From assembly GCA_000499405.2 (NCBI GenBank), contig HG738140.1, forward strand, positions 10,195,560 to 10,259,559: 64,000 nucleotides of DNA, written 5' to 3'. The DNA is from Onchocerca volvulus (lineage: Eukaryota; Nematoda; Chromadorea; Rhabditida; Onchocercidae). The stretch's first letter is position 1. Each line of letters opens with the position of its first letter. Shown piece after piece: positions 25,477 through 40,368 of this stretch. A program made the translations under genes and the position numbers. The notes beneath the pieces were generated by a model. The model had not been told where the DNA came from. It ran no database searches and saw only the letters and a program-made list of their open reading frames with translations.

Positions 25477-26851
25477 GAGGAAGTATGGCGATAAATTGTA
25501 TTTTCGAAAGTCTCCATTTCAACTTAAATAATCCTCTATTTCGCAGTTAACATTTATAACTTATTGATGTAATACTAATCACTGATGATTTTTTTTGTTT
25601 TTTGTTGTTGTATTTCAATATTAATATTGGAAGACTTCTTTTATTGATCACCATATACTTATTTTATTCTATTTTAACTTCTTTATTGTTGAGGTAATGG
25701 ATATAGTTCAGTTAAATGGAATTTCTTCTCTTTAACTCACTGATTTTTCAAGTTGTTCAAGTTATCTTCCAATAGAATTCTGAACTGAGAAATATTTTGA
25801 ATTTTTATTTCTACTTTTAATTCACTATTTTCATAAATTTTTCACGAAAAAAGATTTGTTGGAAATTATTCCAGCATTCTAAATCTTTTCTATAAAATCC
25901 ATCATTTGTTATTTTAGAGATGGTGTGGAATAATTTTTCTCTCATTTATGTTCATACTTTGTGCTATAAGCGAAAAACCAGAATTCAATGCTTTTATAAT
26001 CATTCAGGTGATAGTTGTAAATATAGTTCATTAAATGGATAACTTTGGAATAAATAGTTCGAGCAGAGGTGACTAATTGAATGTAATTTTTAAAAAATGG
26101 GAAAACTATGCGATTTTCTTAATTAAAAACATGCTTTTTATTGGAGTTGAAGTGGTTTTTAATATTTGCAATAATTTCTACAGAGGCAAGTAGTGATTAT
26201 ATACTGAGACAACATCTGTCACTTGATAGAAAATGAAAAAAGGTGCATGAGAAGTGAATGAATGTATGTCCTTTTTGGCCTTTTTCCAGGATTAGTATGA
26301 TATGAAGTGATTATAAAAGCTGCGGTGTTCCATCTTGTCATTACGAACAGACCTATTCATTAGCTGGAAAAGCTCTTCACTTTCTCTCATCCTATAATAA
26401 TGAAAGTTTTGCTATTATGTGTGTGTCCATACTGAGTGTGACAAGTTCCGTGCACAGGCTGAATTATTGCGTACATTCTTTATAAAATAAGCTGCTTAGC
26501 AAGCAGTATCAGAGGCAAATAGTGAATTGAAATTCATTTCCAGATAAGACAGTGTTAATCTCAAGCCTCATTATCTCATTAGTACTCCTCAGTTTTAAGC
26601 AAAGATTTCCTTGATGAAATTTATTCATGCAATACAAATAATTTTCGAGATGAAAGCTGAGAAAAGAATTTTGCTGAAAATCCTTTCACTAATTTTATTT
26701 CCTTTTCAGATACAAATTTCTTTATGTTTAAAAATTTTCCGGAAACTTTGAATATTTAATTCAAAATAAAATCACTAATTGCATTAAATAACACATGCTA
26801 ACTTCTTGAATTTATTGCACCCCATGTTTGTTTTATGACGAGACGCAAAAT

Positions 26852-26945
26852 CTTTATTTCTCTCTATTAACTTTGATATTCTATATCCTATAAATTTTTT
26901 TATAAATTTCTAGGATATAAAGTATCAAGTTAATAGAGAAAGAAT
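26852..26945. repeat. Long imperfect inverted repeat
   Basis: The left arm around 26859-26892 and the right arm around 26911-26943 pair over about 33 bases with a few mismatches. The right arm contains TATCAAGTTAATAGAGAAAG. The spacer is about 18 A+T-rich bases. It could form a stem-loop in RNA or be a small palindromic element. Confidence 0.7.
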
Positions 26946-29900
26946 TATTGCAGAAATAGAAAGAGATTTCTCTCTACGCAATGATTAAACCAGTATTAAT
27001 TACTTTAAAGTAATCATTTTTCGAATTAGCTTTTTCATATATTCCATAAATTTTAAAAAAGCTAGTGGAATTGTTTTTTTAAAAAAGCTAATGGATTTCT
27101 CACTTTGGATGAGATTTTAATATTTTCAATTCACTAATTTTTTGGTTTCCTATGCTATCATTTTTCCAATTTAATTCATTGCGGAAAAAAAAAATAGAAC
27201 CTTTAGTATTCTCATTTACTTTTGAATCAAATTAGATTTCTTCTAATTTCAATTATTCCAAATAAATTATTTGAACAGTCAAATTTGTCAGTGCAATTGA
27301 AAAACAAACTCAAAATTTTTTGGGATTTTTTTTTATGTTGCTTTAGAATATCTTGACTTCTGGACATTAACATATATTTTTTTTTATTGTCCACCAAAAT
27401 GGATAATAAAAAAAGTAGTAAATCGAAAAAATCTTATTTTGGGAAAGGTGTTTATTACAGATTTAAATTAATAGTTTCCAGCCCTGCAATACTACAATCA
27501 CATTCATTTAATGGTGAAATTTCCTCAAGTGATATTACTCAAATTATTAAAAGGTGATTAATTTCTAATAGATACCGATTTTTATGCAGAATCCTGTGAA
27601 ACAAATAATTTACTCAAATTTTCAAATTCTAAACAAAGATTCATTTTAAGCACCATCATTTATTGTTCAGTCAGAAATGATTGGTTTGGGACAACATTAT
27701 ATTCTTCTGAAAATTCTGAAATTCTGATTTCTTAAAATTCTTACAATATTCTGAAAAAGTTTTGGTGTTGTCAAATGTTTTGTCTGAAGAGCATCACTGA
27801 TTTAAGTGATAGTAGAATGGAAATTATAAGCTGTATCCAAGCATCATAAATGCGATGCTAGAAAAGTTAAAAGAATCTTTGATCTTTACTGATAATTTTC
27901 AAATTTAGTATATTCATACAGCAATTGAGTTGTCTATTATCCATTTTCCTAAAAAATACCTGAACTGAGCAATGTGAAATATAAATATTTGCAGTTGAAA
28001 AGAAATTTCGTAAACTAAATTTGCTGGTAATTTTTTCTTTAGTGTTTGTACATTTATTAGAGAGATTTGGAGAGAAAATTCTGTTTGGAATTTTTCAGAT
28101 ATTCGCTCATGTAAGAAAAATGATTTCTAGAAATAATATACATATTATTCATTATTCATTGAATTGAATGTTTTATTCAGTTGCTTTTATTCAATTTCCT
28201 TGCACTAATTGCTTACCAACGAACATAAATTAACAATGCTAGAGAAATTATCGGAAAAAAAAAAACGAATCATTTCCAAGGACATGGATCCGAGCAGGAA
28301 ATATTTATGCTGAGCAATCGATAAATGCCCAAAGGGTGGATTTTTTCGTTTACCATTTATTTGAACAGGATGCAACTATCACTTATTTTCATTGTTTATT
28401 TCTACATAAAGGAAGTTTTATAAGTGGTATCATTATATTGCGATTAAATGCTTGATTGTTTTGCCAATATATGCACGAGAAGATATTCTGCTTTTTTGAA
28501 TTTCAGGAAAAGATCATCAAACTGTTCGCAAAACTGTATTTTGTCGCCAAGTTATGTTCACTTTCTCGCATTACAGGTAGAACTGCATTATCAAGTTTCA
28601 TTAAAAGTTCTCAGAGAATCTTTTAGCTCTTTTGATGAAATTACTCAACGATTTTTTCCCTTTTCGCTCATAAATCATTGTTTGAAATTTCAAGATTGAT
28701 TTTATCAATCATCTTTTCTTATAGCAATTTAATGTTATGAATTCAATAAGACTGCATGGAATATGTTATAAGCTAAATTTTAAGACAATTTTTCAGATTT
28801 CCGAAAAGTTTAGAACAGTTAGAAATTAATAGAGTTTGCAAAAGATTTGACATCATCTCTGGCTGAAATTGTTTTATCATCTCTAAAAATGGAACAATTT
28901 TATTGAAATATTAATATTTCGAAACATATAAAGTGGGCCAAGCAGATATACATTATAGATTATTACACTCCATTTCTCATTTTTCTGCTTCATATTCCTT
29001 TTTCCATCCTTCAAAAAAGTTTAAAAAGATAAATAATTCAAGAAAATTCTAAAATGAAGCAAAGAAGACATATGTCTATTATATTCTTAATATTACTGGC
29101 TATTTGTGTACAACCCAGAATACACAAAATGAATAGATCTGATCCTGCTGATAAGATGTATAAGATCGCTACAGAATTCTGTGGGCCTAGAAAAATTTGA
29201 CAAAAATGGTTTATTATGAAATGAAATTAAATAATACACTGATTTTTGAACTTCATCTGTTATCTACTTTGATTTTACGGCACAAAGGTATGTTAATATT
29301 TTCTTGTTTTCAGTTCGCTTCTTCTATTCATGCTAAATTCAGATTTCTCATTCTTCTCGAGATCAATAAATTCAGCATTACTTTAAGTCTTCCGTTTAAT
29401 TAAACTCCTTTAGCTGATGATAAGTTTCGATATCACGCAAGCTGTCAATATCGAAAGACGGTCGTTTATTTTTTTCTCCATCAAGAGCATTCTCAACAGA
29501 CCGAATTCTATGTAACTAATATTGATGATATAAAACTTCAGATCTTCTTTTTTTTTGTACCATAAATCGTTCTTAATTTGCTTGTCGAAACTGGATTTGA
29601 ATTGTTTTCGAGATATTCAGTGCTAAATCTTAAGTATGATCATATTTTATCAAATCATATTTTCACTGCAACAAACCACAACAACAAAAATCGACAACTG
29701 TTTATTTAGATTATTTTTAAAGAAAGTTAGACTATTGATTATATTATTTTGAAAAAATCATTCTTTATTATTATATCATTTTACAAAGAAGTTTTTTGTA
29801 AAAAACTAAAAATCAAAGTCATTGGATATATAATCCACTTAAGGAACATCAATGGTGTCTTGATTTTATGTTTGGTTCTCAATATCTCCAAATTGCGATC

Positions 29901-30598
29901 ATTTTTTCTCAATATATCATCGAAAAAGTTTCGTTACTTCTTATCTATCAAGTTTCTTGACAGATAAGGAAAACTTTTCTTAAATTATCACTACTATTTT
30001 CAAAATTAAACTTTACTTTGTTAAAAGTTTTATTTTTGTATTTAACATAAATTTGTAAATATATAGACATTCAAAATATCTGACATATGAGACATACATA
30101 AATGATGTCTTCCGTTTATGCCAGCTATATATTATTATATGCAATATTTACAGCTAAAGCTGCTTAATATTTGCATTTTTGATTTCAATCTTAGTAAAAA
30201 TTAACGCACGATATACTAAGTGAGTTGCCAGCATCATTTATCAGAATATTTTCAGTTACTGAAATCTTTTTTCTGAATGTTTCCTTGGCCGAAGTAATTA
30301 AAGATATTTCTCAAATTGAATCGTTGTCCAGAGCCATAAATGATGTACATTTGGTTTTTCAATATGCATTCATCTGTGGCTTTGGACAACAGTTTGAAAG
30401 AAGAAAAAGTAATTTTGTTGCGTTGAAAATCTTTTGAAGGAATTACCATTCACTATCCTTAAAATATTAATGATAAAATGTTATATTTGAGCAATGAAGG
30501 AATGAATTTGAAATATTTTTTTAACCATTTATATAATTCACAAATAAGATTAGAAAATAAGAACGAAATTGGATATAACGTTAGTAAATTAAGGAATA

Positions 30599-30652
30599 AA
30601 GTTTATCTCATTCGCATCAATTTTTCGTAATTGATGCGAATGAGATAAACTT
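30599..30652. repeat. Perfect 24-bp inverted repeat with 6-base loop
   Basis: Arms 30599-30622 and 30629-30652 are exact reverse complements around the loop TTTCGT. The core arm reads GTTTATCTCATTCGCATCAA. A perfect 24-bp stem is unlikely by chance. It is short for a typical microRNA precursor, which usually has a longer, bulged stem. Confidence 0.85.
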
Positions 30653-33600
30653 CATGCTATAATATTACTATAATATTACTGATAGTGATGGCATTAATTT
30701 CACTTGTCATCTGGTAAAACCTTACATTAATTACAACTACTATTTATTAGATATTCATAAATAATATATGTGTTGTATGCTAGAAATATGCAAATATTTG
30801 TTGGATGTAATATTAATCAAAACAAAATGCAAAACCTGTCAGTTGCAAGATAGTTTTCTGGTTGACAATTAATCATAAATTTTTTCATTAATTCTTACAT
30901 TCAAGAATAATTAGAAAGCATTCTTTGGTCTTATCTTTATGATTTTATCCACGATCTTTCGCTACTTTGATATCAATTCTCCCAATTTACATACCATGCT
31001 TTCTCCGTATATTTTATCATTATATTTTCCGGAAGATTTGTCAAAGATGAAATATGTATAAGAAAAAAAGGAAGTAATCCGGATTAAAGTAGAAAACATA
31101 AAGTCATAAAAACAAAACTTCGTCACAGAATACATTTATTATTAATAAATCCATCAATGATATATATTAAATTAAAATCGTATTGCCCATATTAATCTAG
31201 TGCAAAAATTTTCAACACAGGTAATTTGTAAAAGTTCTGTGTGCTTTTATGTGTAATGGAAATTTGAAATTTATTTCTCCCATCTGTTTTTATTAGAATA
31301 GATAAAATACAAATCGTTTCCTTCCTGCTTGGAACTGCTGATGAAATTTAATATATTTCTGGTTTTCCAATTTTATTATTCCGGAGAAAAAAAATTTGTT
31401 TGAAGTCTTGAAAAAATGCTGTCTTCAAAACTATTTTTGGTTTAAAATTTCAATCGATATAATGGGTTAATTCTTAAATATTCTACAAAATTTATACAAT
31501 TTACACATTCATTCTAGTACAATATGCTATTATTCAGAAAAATCGAAATTTTAGCTGTGGCATTCTCAAGACTAAAACTATTTCTAATTCCAAGACAAAC
31601 TTAATTTGCCTGAAAATAAAAGCAGTTTTGTTGAAAAAAATAAAATTATTGCCTACTCGATGAGAATATTCCGTTAATATAACAATTTCTGAAGTACATT
31701 TTCTACATTTAGCTGAAAGTCTGTGATTCTTTAAATAGTCTCGCCTTACGATATTTGAAATATTTGAATATTTGATGATAGAATAGCCAGTGCCTCGTAT
31801 ATTCTTGCATGATGTATGCTAGAAAACATTTTGTTAAGGTTTAGTCAAGTTTGTTCTCGAAAGAGTTTGCCTATTCATTTACTTGTAAACAAATACTAAA
31901 AAAGTTTAGTTTTGAGAAAACATTAAAACAAATAGGAAAGCGATACTCCTGACAAAATCATCAGATAAAGACTATCAGTTTTTAAAATAAATAGAAATTG
32001 ACTCACTGAGTAGAATCAGTAAAGTTGAGAATTTTTAGAATCTCTTTTTTAGATTCCGTTGAGTTCCTTTGAATGAATAAGAAAATATACGAACTTTCTG
32101 TCTATTTTCCTTCTTCATGAAGGAAATGTCTCTTCGGAATTTTCAATTCCTTCTCCAAAGAAGAACATTTATTGGAAATGAAATTACTCTTCCTAGTATA
32201 TTGGTTCATACAACTGACTCACGATATTGGCCTAATTCTTCTTGAAAATAACGTGTGATTCCTTCAATCAGTATGAGTACATCTCTTATTCTCTTTTTAA
32301 TTCAAAATTAAGTATGAAATATAAGAAAATTTTCTTGGCTCCATTTTTCCTTTTTTTTTTTTTTCAAATATTTGTAGAAGGTAGAGGTCTCATTCTTCTT
32401 TAAAAGCAATATCATACTGATTGTTTGCAAGATTATAAATTATTTCTAAATCATACAATTTAGAGAATTTGGATTATTAAGCTTCTAATAAGCTTTTAAT
32501 TGCATTTTAATCTTTATGTTCATCTCGAGAGTATAAAGAGAGCATTTATTACTTCTTTGGTTAATTTTTAGTTCCGCGATTTGCCCAATGATCCATCTAT
32601 CAAGTATCTGTATTAATTAGCTGATTAGAATCTATGCTAATTAGCTGGTTAGAATTTATTTTAATTTGGCACCAAGTGAGTCAGTAAAGCTTTATCAAAT
32701 CAGAAAGATTACATACCATAAATTATGCTTCCGATCTTGAAGTGTAGTTCTTCAAGTTTTTCCTTTCTTTCCTTTTCCGTTTTTTCCACTCTTCGAGTTA
32801 TCTAATTTATTATCGAAAATAAGAAGAAGAAACAAAAGAAGCAAATATTAATCTTTGATTTTACTAATATTTTTTCTTTTCTGACTTTCCTTGTCTTATT
32901 TTCGCTTCAATCATTGAGACAAATCGTCAAAAAAATCTTATTTTTTCTACTTTTTTCCATGACCTTCATAATTTTAAGGTTTGCTTGTATGCCACTAAAA
33001 TCATCACTTCGACTTCATTTAACAAATTATAGCAATATTTCTGTCCTAAATGTACTAATAGATTTCCATTCTAGATCCTTGAAATAACAATTTCGCAGAA
33101 CTTACCAGCTGAAAATCAAGCATCAGCACTTCCGCTATTGCTAATTCTTGATTAATTTTTTTTAATTTTACTCAACAAATATATCACTTCTTTTTCAAAG
33201 AAAAATTTTTATAGCATTCATTATAGCTAACTCAAATTTATTCAATTTCTATTTCTATAGCAAATCAATTTCTATAACAAATGGATGATCTAAACGACAA
33301 CTAAAACTAAGTAATTAATCATTCAAACAGTGCATCATCTCCTCTTCCTTGCTTCATTATTTGTGTTTTCTCCTAATTTTTTCCATGGTGAAATTCGAAA
33401 GCACACTGTTTATTCTCGCAATAATTTTCCATTCGAGAGAAACGATTAGTCTTGATCGGAACATATTTTGAAAAAAATCTCATCATATTTAAAGTAGTCT
33501 GAATAGAGCAACTGCCTTCCTCACAAACTTCTCATAAACAATAATATGATATCATAAATCCATCAGGTATAATTTCGCACATATGTTCACAATGTTCAAG

Positions 33601-36600
33601 TCATAATTCTTTATTTATATGTTTATTCCCGTTTTTTGGTTCTAATTTTTGTCTCGATGAAATATTTCAATTGCGAAATTGTCTTTCCATAGCAATATCT
33701 TTTTATTGAACAAAATTAATTACTGATTAGCATTATGCTGTAAAAATTAATATTTGAATTGTTCTAAAATATTCGGAATGATCTGCAGTGAAAATGATTT
33801 GGTTGCTGAAGGAAATTTTTTGATGTGTCAAAGTTAACTCGAATTTTAAAAGAATTCAAATTAAATGAAAACGAATGTATAATTTGAAATCAGAAAATGA
33901 TTTAAATCTCTGATAATGAAAAGTTTCACAATTTCATTTTTTCACGATATGAAATTGAAATTTCATCGTCTGTCTAATTTAAACTGCTAAGTTTTGAGTT
34001 TTCTGGCCTGAATGTTTTCTCCGAAAATTGATGATGGATGAGTATGACGTTCAACGTGATAGAAAACAATTAACTTTGCTTTCAGTTTTCACAAACTGCT
34101 TCTAACAAAATCTTTTTTTTTCTTATATCAACACCTCAGCTGAGCAGACTTTTTTTCAACTTGTTGTTTATGCAAGAATTTGAAATTTTAAATATATGTT
34201 CGTCGATTTTTTTTGTTTGAATTTGAAGTCATGTCGATTTATCTCGTAGATTCCTCAGAGCTCCTTTTTTTCGCAAAAAAAAAATTTTGGGGATTTTATG
34301 ATCAATCATTCCATTCACTGATGTCAGCTGTCTGGAAGATCTCTATGTAGGAAATTTCCAGTGGAACAAAATTATATTTCAAAGACTGGTGGTTCACTTT
34401 TTCTGAATAATGGCATCAATCGGTGCAGCAATTTCGATGCCAATAATGTAGGTCTATAGTTATATGTCTTCTAATTCCATTATCGTTAAAATATTAAACT
34501 GAATCTAATTTGATAAATTTACGTCATTTTAGCCATTTCTTTTCTGAATTATTAGATGAGACTATGTTGCATATTACCCCTCACCAATAGTAATTCTTCT
34601 TGCTTTGAAAAAGTAATTTAGTATTTTTTTACTGAAAAATTTACATTTTTTTTTTAAACTGATAGTTTCAAGTGAATTGAATCCGACGGAAAGCAAAATT
34701 AGTTAGCAGAAATGTTCTAAATTGGATTTTTGTTATTGTTTTTTTCAAATAACTCTTTTTCAATTAAAATTTTCGTACTGTAGCAGTATTTAATGCATCG
34801 AATATCAGTAAGGAAGTATTGGAATCCAGTGAGCCATTCTGTATAAAAATGTCTACAAAAAAACTTTCCTCCATATGCAAGCTTACTTAAAATATTAAAG
34901 GATTAAATTGATTTTTATGGATTAGGAGATTTGGATGAATCCAAATAATTTTAAAACAAATAATTTCTATGAATGGTTTTTTTTTTTTCAATTATCGATT
35001 CAATTACAATTGGATACACCCAATTTATGACTAATTTTAACTTCAGTTCATTAAAATGCCGCAAATCTTTCGAATCATATTATTCAAATCCTTCTGTGAA
35101 ACTGCTTTACGATCTTTCAGATCTCGCATGTCATACGTTATTAAATCATTACTTTTCGTAAACAAGCTGGGGAGAATTGCGTGAAATCTGCTTGTTTATC
35201 TGTGCAGAAAAGTTGAAATTTCTTTTACTAATGAAATCAGTTGGGAAATGTCAAAAAAAAAAAGTCTTTTTGAAGGATTAATTTTTCGGGGATAAATTTT
35301 TATCGTTAGATTGTGTATAGTTTTATTTTGAGTCCGATTTGCCGGATAAATGCGAAATTTATCTTTTTTTCAATGAATTAATGAACACATGTGGAGAAAT
35401 AAAATTTAATGCAAAGAATATTTCGTTTCCACTTAATTATTAGGTAAATATGAGTGCTATCAAAAAACACAGATATATTTGTGTGATATGTACATAATTC
35501 TTGAAGTACACTTTTCTTTTGATTTGGTTTTAATAAAAAAGGATAGGAATTGAAATTGATCGGAGTTAATGCTAATTTGATCAAGAATTTTAGCACGAAC
35601 TAAACTAAAATCACCTGCAAATAGATTACTGGACAAGATAACATTTTCAAATTTTCAACTGTTCGGGGAATATTATTTCAAGACATTCGTTATTAATTTG
35701 TAGAATTAAGAATCCATGCGAAAAAATTAGTTGCGAAATAGCGTTTTTATGTGTAAAACCATTGTTTTTAAGTTATCATATTTCGTAGAGATGCGATAAC
35801 TTAAAATTCGTTTATTTGGAATTAATTTATCGATATTTTGACTGACATTCAGGAGCAAAGTAATATTATTACCATTTCCAGCATAGTCCATGAAGAATTT
35901 GTCAGTCATATTTGGCTAGCATATCGAATGATATGATGCTTAAAATTAAGAATGTGAATCATTATCTTTTTATGAAGAAAAAGATAGACTAATTCCTTCT
36001 TTCTTTCGATCCCAAAAAAAAAATTGCTTATTTTAACAATAATGTAAATTTCTTAACTTACAGTGATGTTGAACCAAAATCAACTTTTTAATGCTTTCAG
36101 AATGTTTAATTAAAAGTTTTTGCATTTTTAAATTGAACACTTGTATATCTCTCAAATCTTCACGAAGCAGACTCCTACAGAAAGTTTAATTTTTTCTTCT
36201 TTTAGAATGTTTTTGAATGATAAGTTTGTTGGAATTTGCATATCCCAAGATTATTATCACATTTCATGTAATTTCTGATAATTAAATAAAATTTTGATTA
36301 GAAAATTCGAAATTACTGTGTATTAGATGTCCAGCTATAGAAATGATATTTAGCGAATATTGAAGTGATTTATGCAGATATAATTGGAACGTTACGAATC
36401 AACCATTTTTAAATTCAAGTAGGACGATTATACAGTTAAAATCAGGGCAAATCCTTCTGTATTTATTTGTGTTTTAGAAGGATAAATAAGCATCAAAGAA
36501 TTCGTGTCTGTTTCTTGTCGCTTATTTGTACGTGAAATGTTTCTCGTCAAATGGAAAATTTTTCTGACATTTTGAAGTTTTTTTTTTCTGAACATAAATT

Positions 36601-37300
36601 ACGAATTTTACTTTTTAGTCCTAGAATTTTTTAATTTCTATAATGTCCCATGATATTTTGTCTTATTTCATTTTTGTTTAAAAATGCATGTTGGATAGGA
36701 TCCAAATGAATTATTCATGAGATTTTCCGCAATTTCAAACTAAACAAATGCTCTTCCTAACAATACTTCCGATATTCTTGCAATTGTATAAAGCATCAAA
36801 GAACAGAGAGCAATTTTTTCATGTTTGCAACTGAAATTATTCAAAGCTATGAAAAGTGCGATACTGTTTCAATTAATTCGTAGCATCAAAATATATGAGA
36901 AACAATGTCATGGTTTATGCAAAGTTTCGCTTAGTGTGATAGCCACAAAAGAGATATAAGTCTAAATGATTATTTTGAGTCTAATTTTTCAGATTTCAAT
37001 ATTTCCAATGTGAAGTGCATCAGAAGTACAAATACTAACACTTTACTTTTGTTTTGATTTAAGTCAGAATTTTTTGAAGACAAAACAAGTATTTAATTTA
37101 TTGCTCATTTTTATAACTCATCAGTTTTATGTTTGGATTGTAATTTATTTCGAAATGCGATTTCTGAAGGCCTTCAGATTTGTTATCAAGAATCCATTTT
37201 GTGTTAAAGTGTTCCGCCAGACTGTAAAAGATAGATCTTCCAGACTAATTCGCTAACAAATAATTTAGCAGGCCAAGGCAAATTGCATTTCTCTCAATAT

Positions 37301-40300
37301 ATGGCATCAATTTACAGTGAATTTATTCCACGGGATTTAAATACATGCTGTTATAGTGCGAAAAAAGGCCAAATGATGAATCGACGGCGTTCAACTAAAA
37401 CTAAAAGGTTTGTTCAATCAATTAACACTTGAAATTTATTTTCCCAACTTGGAGCGAATGAATCTTTTATCTGTTAACTGTTGCTATCATAAATAGCTTT
37501 TAGTTCATTTCTTGTCAATGATTCAATGTAACCGAAACTCAAAAATAATGTAATTTTTGTTAAATCTGTTTATTTTTCGCCTTATTGATCTCTTCTTTTT
37601 TCCACTTGTTAAAAAATAATTTGGAATCAGGATCATTTGTTCTAATAATCAATTCAATTTTGTTAAACATTTCTTTCAAAAAGAGGAAATTGCTCTATAA
37701 ATTTTAAAAAAGTAATCTTCACAAATTTTATGGCGGCGTTTTTGAGGATTTAATTCATTTGAATGTTTTTTTCTTTCTTTCATTCCAAAATGCTGAGGAA
37801 TCATTGATAAAAGTCGCACATTGGTATTCGGACAATTCTTTTGAGAGTACTATGTTGGAAATACCATAGATTGTTAATTGAAACTTATAAGCAACTTCAT
37901 GCTCAATGCTCAGTGAGTGTATTTTTGATGTTATGTTAATTTTACAAATGGAAAAAAGATTAAATTTAAGAAGAATTCAATACAACTTCATTTGAATTGA
38001 ATTTTCGAACGATTTTCAAGCAATTAAAGAAGTATTTAATTTGCTTGTATAATATAAAATGTTAAATAGCAGTGTTTAGTAGGGTATGGATAGGATAATG
38101 ATCAATAGAATGAATAATCTAAACAAATCAATAGTCTAAACGGCTTGTCAAAATGCTAATCTATTATCTTTCATTTTCCGAATAATCAAAATAACATTTT
38201 GTTTTCTTTGGAAAATCAGTATTAATATCAAACCACTTTTTCAAACTTTTTTTTATCTAATTTTCAATTAGTTTTCGTATGTTCTTTTTTCATTCAGTGA
38301 TAAGTCCATTAAAAAATTGTTAATTTTTCATTTTGATAAAAACAGATTTAAAAAAATGAATTAATAAATGTCTTGTCTAGTTGACTTAACCAATTCTACA
38401 TAAGACAACTTAATACGGAACAGTAGAAAAATCTGAATGAAAGCAAAAAATTTGTTGGAACTAGAGAATTGAAATTCATCGAAAATATGAAATCATTATT
38501 GATCAACTTTAAATTACATCACAAATAAACGATTTGTATATGGTTTTTCTCTAGCAATGAAAAAGTTAAGATTGCAAATGGCTTGATAACGATATTTTTA
38601 ACGATCAAAATTCAATAATTTTTTTAAACCCTTAAAATAGTTGAATTCCTACTGCTCTAATTTTTTACAATTTTAAATAGTGTTTATTCAGTACGCGTAT
38701 CGTTTAATTTATCATTCATTAATTATAGTAGATATTAAAGCGAATAATTTTAAGCTGATAAATGCTTGTAAAATTATATTTTTAATACACATTTCATATT
38801 CATATTTCAGGTAATTGAATATTCACTTATTAGGTATACTTTTGTAAATGCCTACAATCAATAAACATATTCTAATTAGCATTTACCGTTTTTTTTCGCG
38901 TCAATACAAGTTACTCATTCTACATGCATTAATATTTAATGATATTTTTTTACAAAATTTCTTGAAATTGAATTTTGGCGACGTTAACAAATGGGGAAAC
39001 ATCGATTTTGCAGAAAAAGGTACAAATAGTAATTGAATACCTAAAAGATATCATATTTTGATGAAAATATTGAATTTAGCAAATTACTACTTCTAGAAAA
39101 AAAGCTATTTTATGCAATTTTCATTAAATGTAACCAAGAAAGGAAAATTTTAAAACGTAATTAAAACATTTTCTTTTTTTTGAACGAATACCCAATTAAA
39201 AATTATTCATAAGGGAAAGTCACTTGGTAAGTTATTTTTTGTTTACCCTTGTTTTCTCACCATCATAGATCTTATTAAAACAGGAAGAAAACAATTTTCT
39301 ACGCCGTTGCGCCCAATTCTTTTAGATTTCTATCGAAAATCTGGTCAGATATTCAACTTAGTTCGTCATTATTCAGAACTTGATTATTTAGTGAATAGTA
39401 TAATAAACAGTTCTAATAGTATTTGACCATTCCATCAATTTTCTAGTCTACCAATAAATCTGGCTATTGATAAGAAGAATTCATTAAAAATGTATGCGAA
39501 ATTTATTTTAAATTTTTCATTTTTTAATTTTTTCAAATGGTCTAACATAAATATTAAAAAAGTGACAAAATAGAAGAAATAAATGATGCGTCTGAATTTG
39601 GAATTTTTAATCTGCACCACAAAACTTTTCCAATAATTCATGTTTAGATACGAACATTTCTCATGCTTCCAGGCAAATAGAACATTTATTCAATGTTCAT
39701 CCGGAGAAATATCGCAGTCGAAATGGTCAATCAATAACAACCTCAACACCCGTTAATTTGCACCAAATCGGATGTCATTATCGATCCCGTTCGGTCGATT
39801 ATGTGTAAGATGATTTTATTCAAAAATAATGAAGGAAATGTACTAATTTCCTGTATTAGAAAAATTGACTACATCGGAAATTGAATAACTATTTTAAGTT
39901 CCGAGTTTGAACTTTTAAATGTAATTAAACAGTTAAAAAATTATTTTTATCTAAATCTGACTTAGTGTCTATTAATCTATGGCATACTATACTGAGTTGT
40001 AAGTTTATACCATAGCAAGCACTTCATCCTAAATTTCATTTTTAAATTTTTAATTCTGTCTGTATGGAAATAAACAACTATGAATACAAATGAAATAAAA
40101 ATAAAATAAAATAAAAAATTAAAGAAATAAAAAATAAAATAAAAATGAACAACAGCTACGTGTTTGAATTTTAATTCAAATATACTTTCTTTTTTTTTTC
40201 TCATTTTGTGATCATTTCAATGACGAATCATCAGTAACTTTCAGTCCATTTGAATTTTTTCAGTTTCAGAAACATTAATTTTCGATCATTTCCCGAAGAA

Positions 40301-40337
40301 CATATGTATGTGTATGTCTGTATGTATGTGTAGGTGT

Positions 40338-40368
<31 letters not shown>

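Larger units (their letters stand above)
25477..37300. other. 11.8-kb stretch without recognised exons
   Basis: No exon chain was found on either strand. Open frames up to about 85 codons look like chance. It contains two notable hairpins (26852-26945 and 30599-30652) and an A+T-rich background. It lies upstream of the potassium-channel gene and may hold alternative promoters or first exons for it. Confidence 0.5.

Noticed and set aside
28448..28699. 83-codon frame in the gene-poor region
   Set aside because: No acceptor/donor chain or domain; length is within chance for this region.
39269..39413. Extra channel exon
   Set aside because: The frame from 39269 stops at once in the required phase. 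A later acceptor opens a frame but no good donor follows. The direct join 37407 to 39673 works without it.
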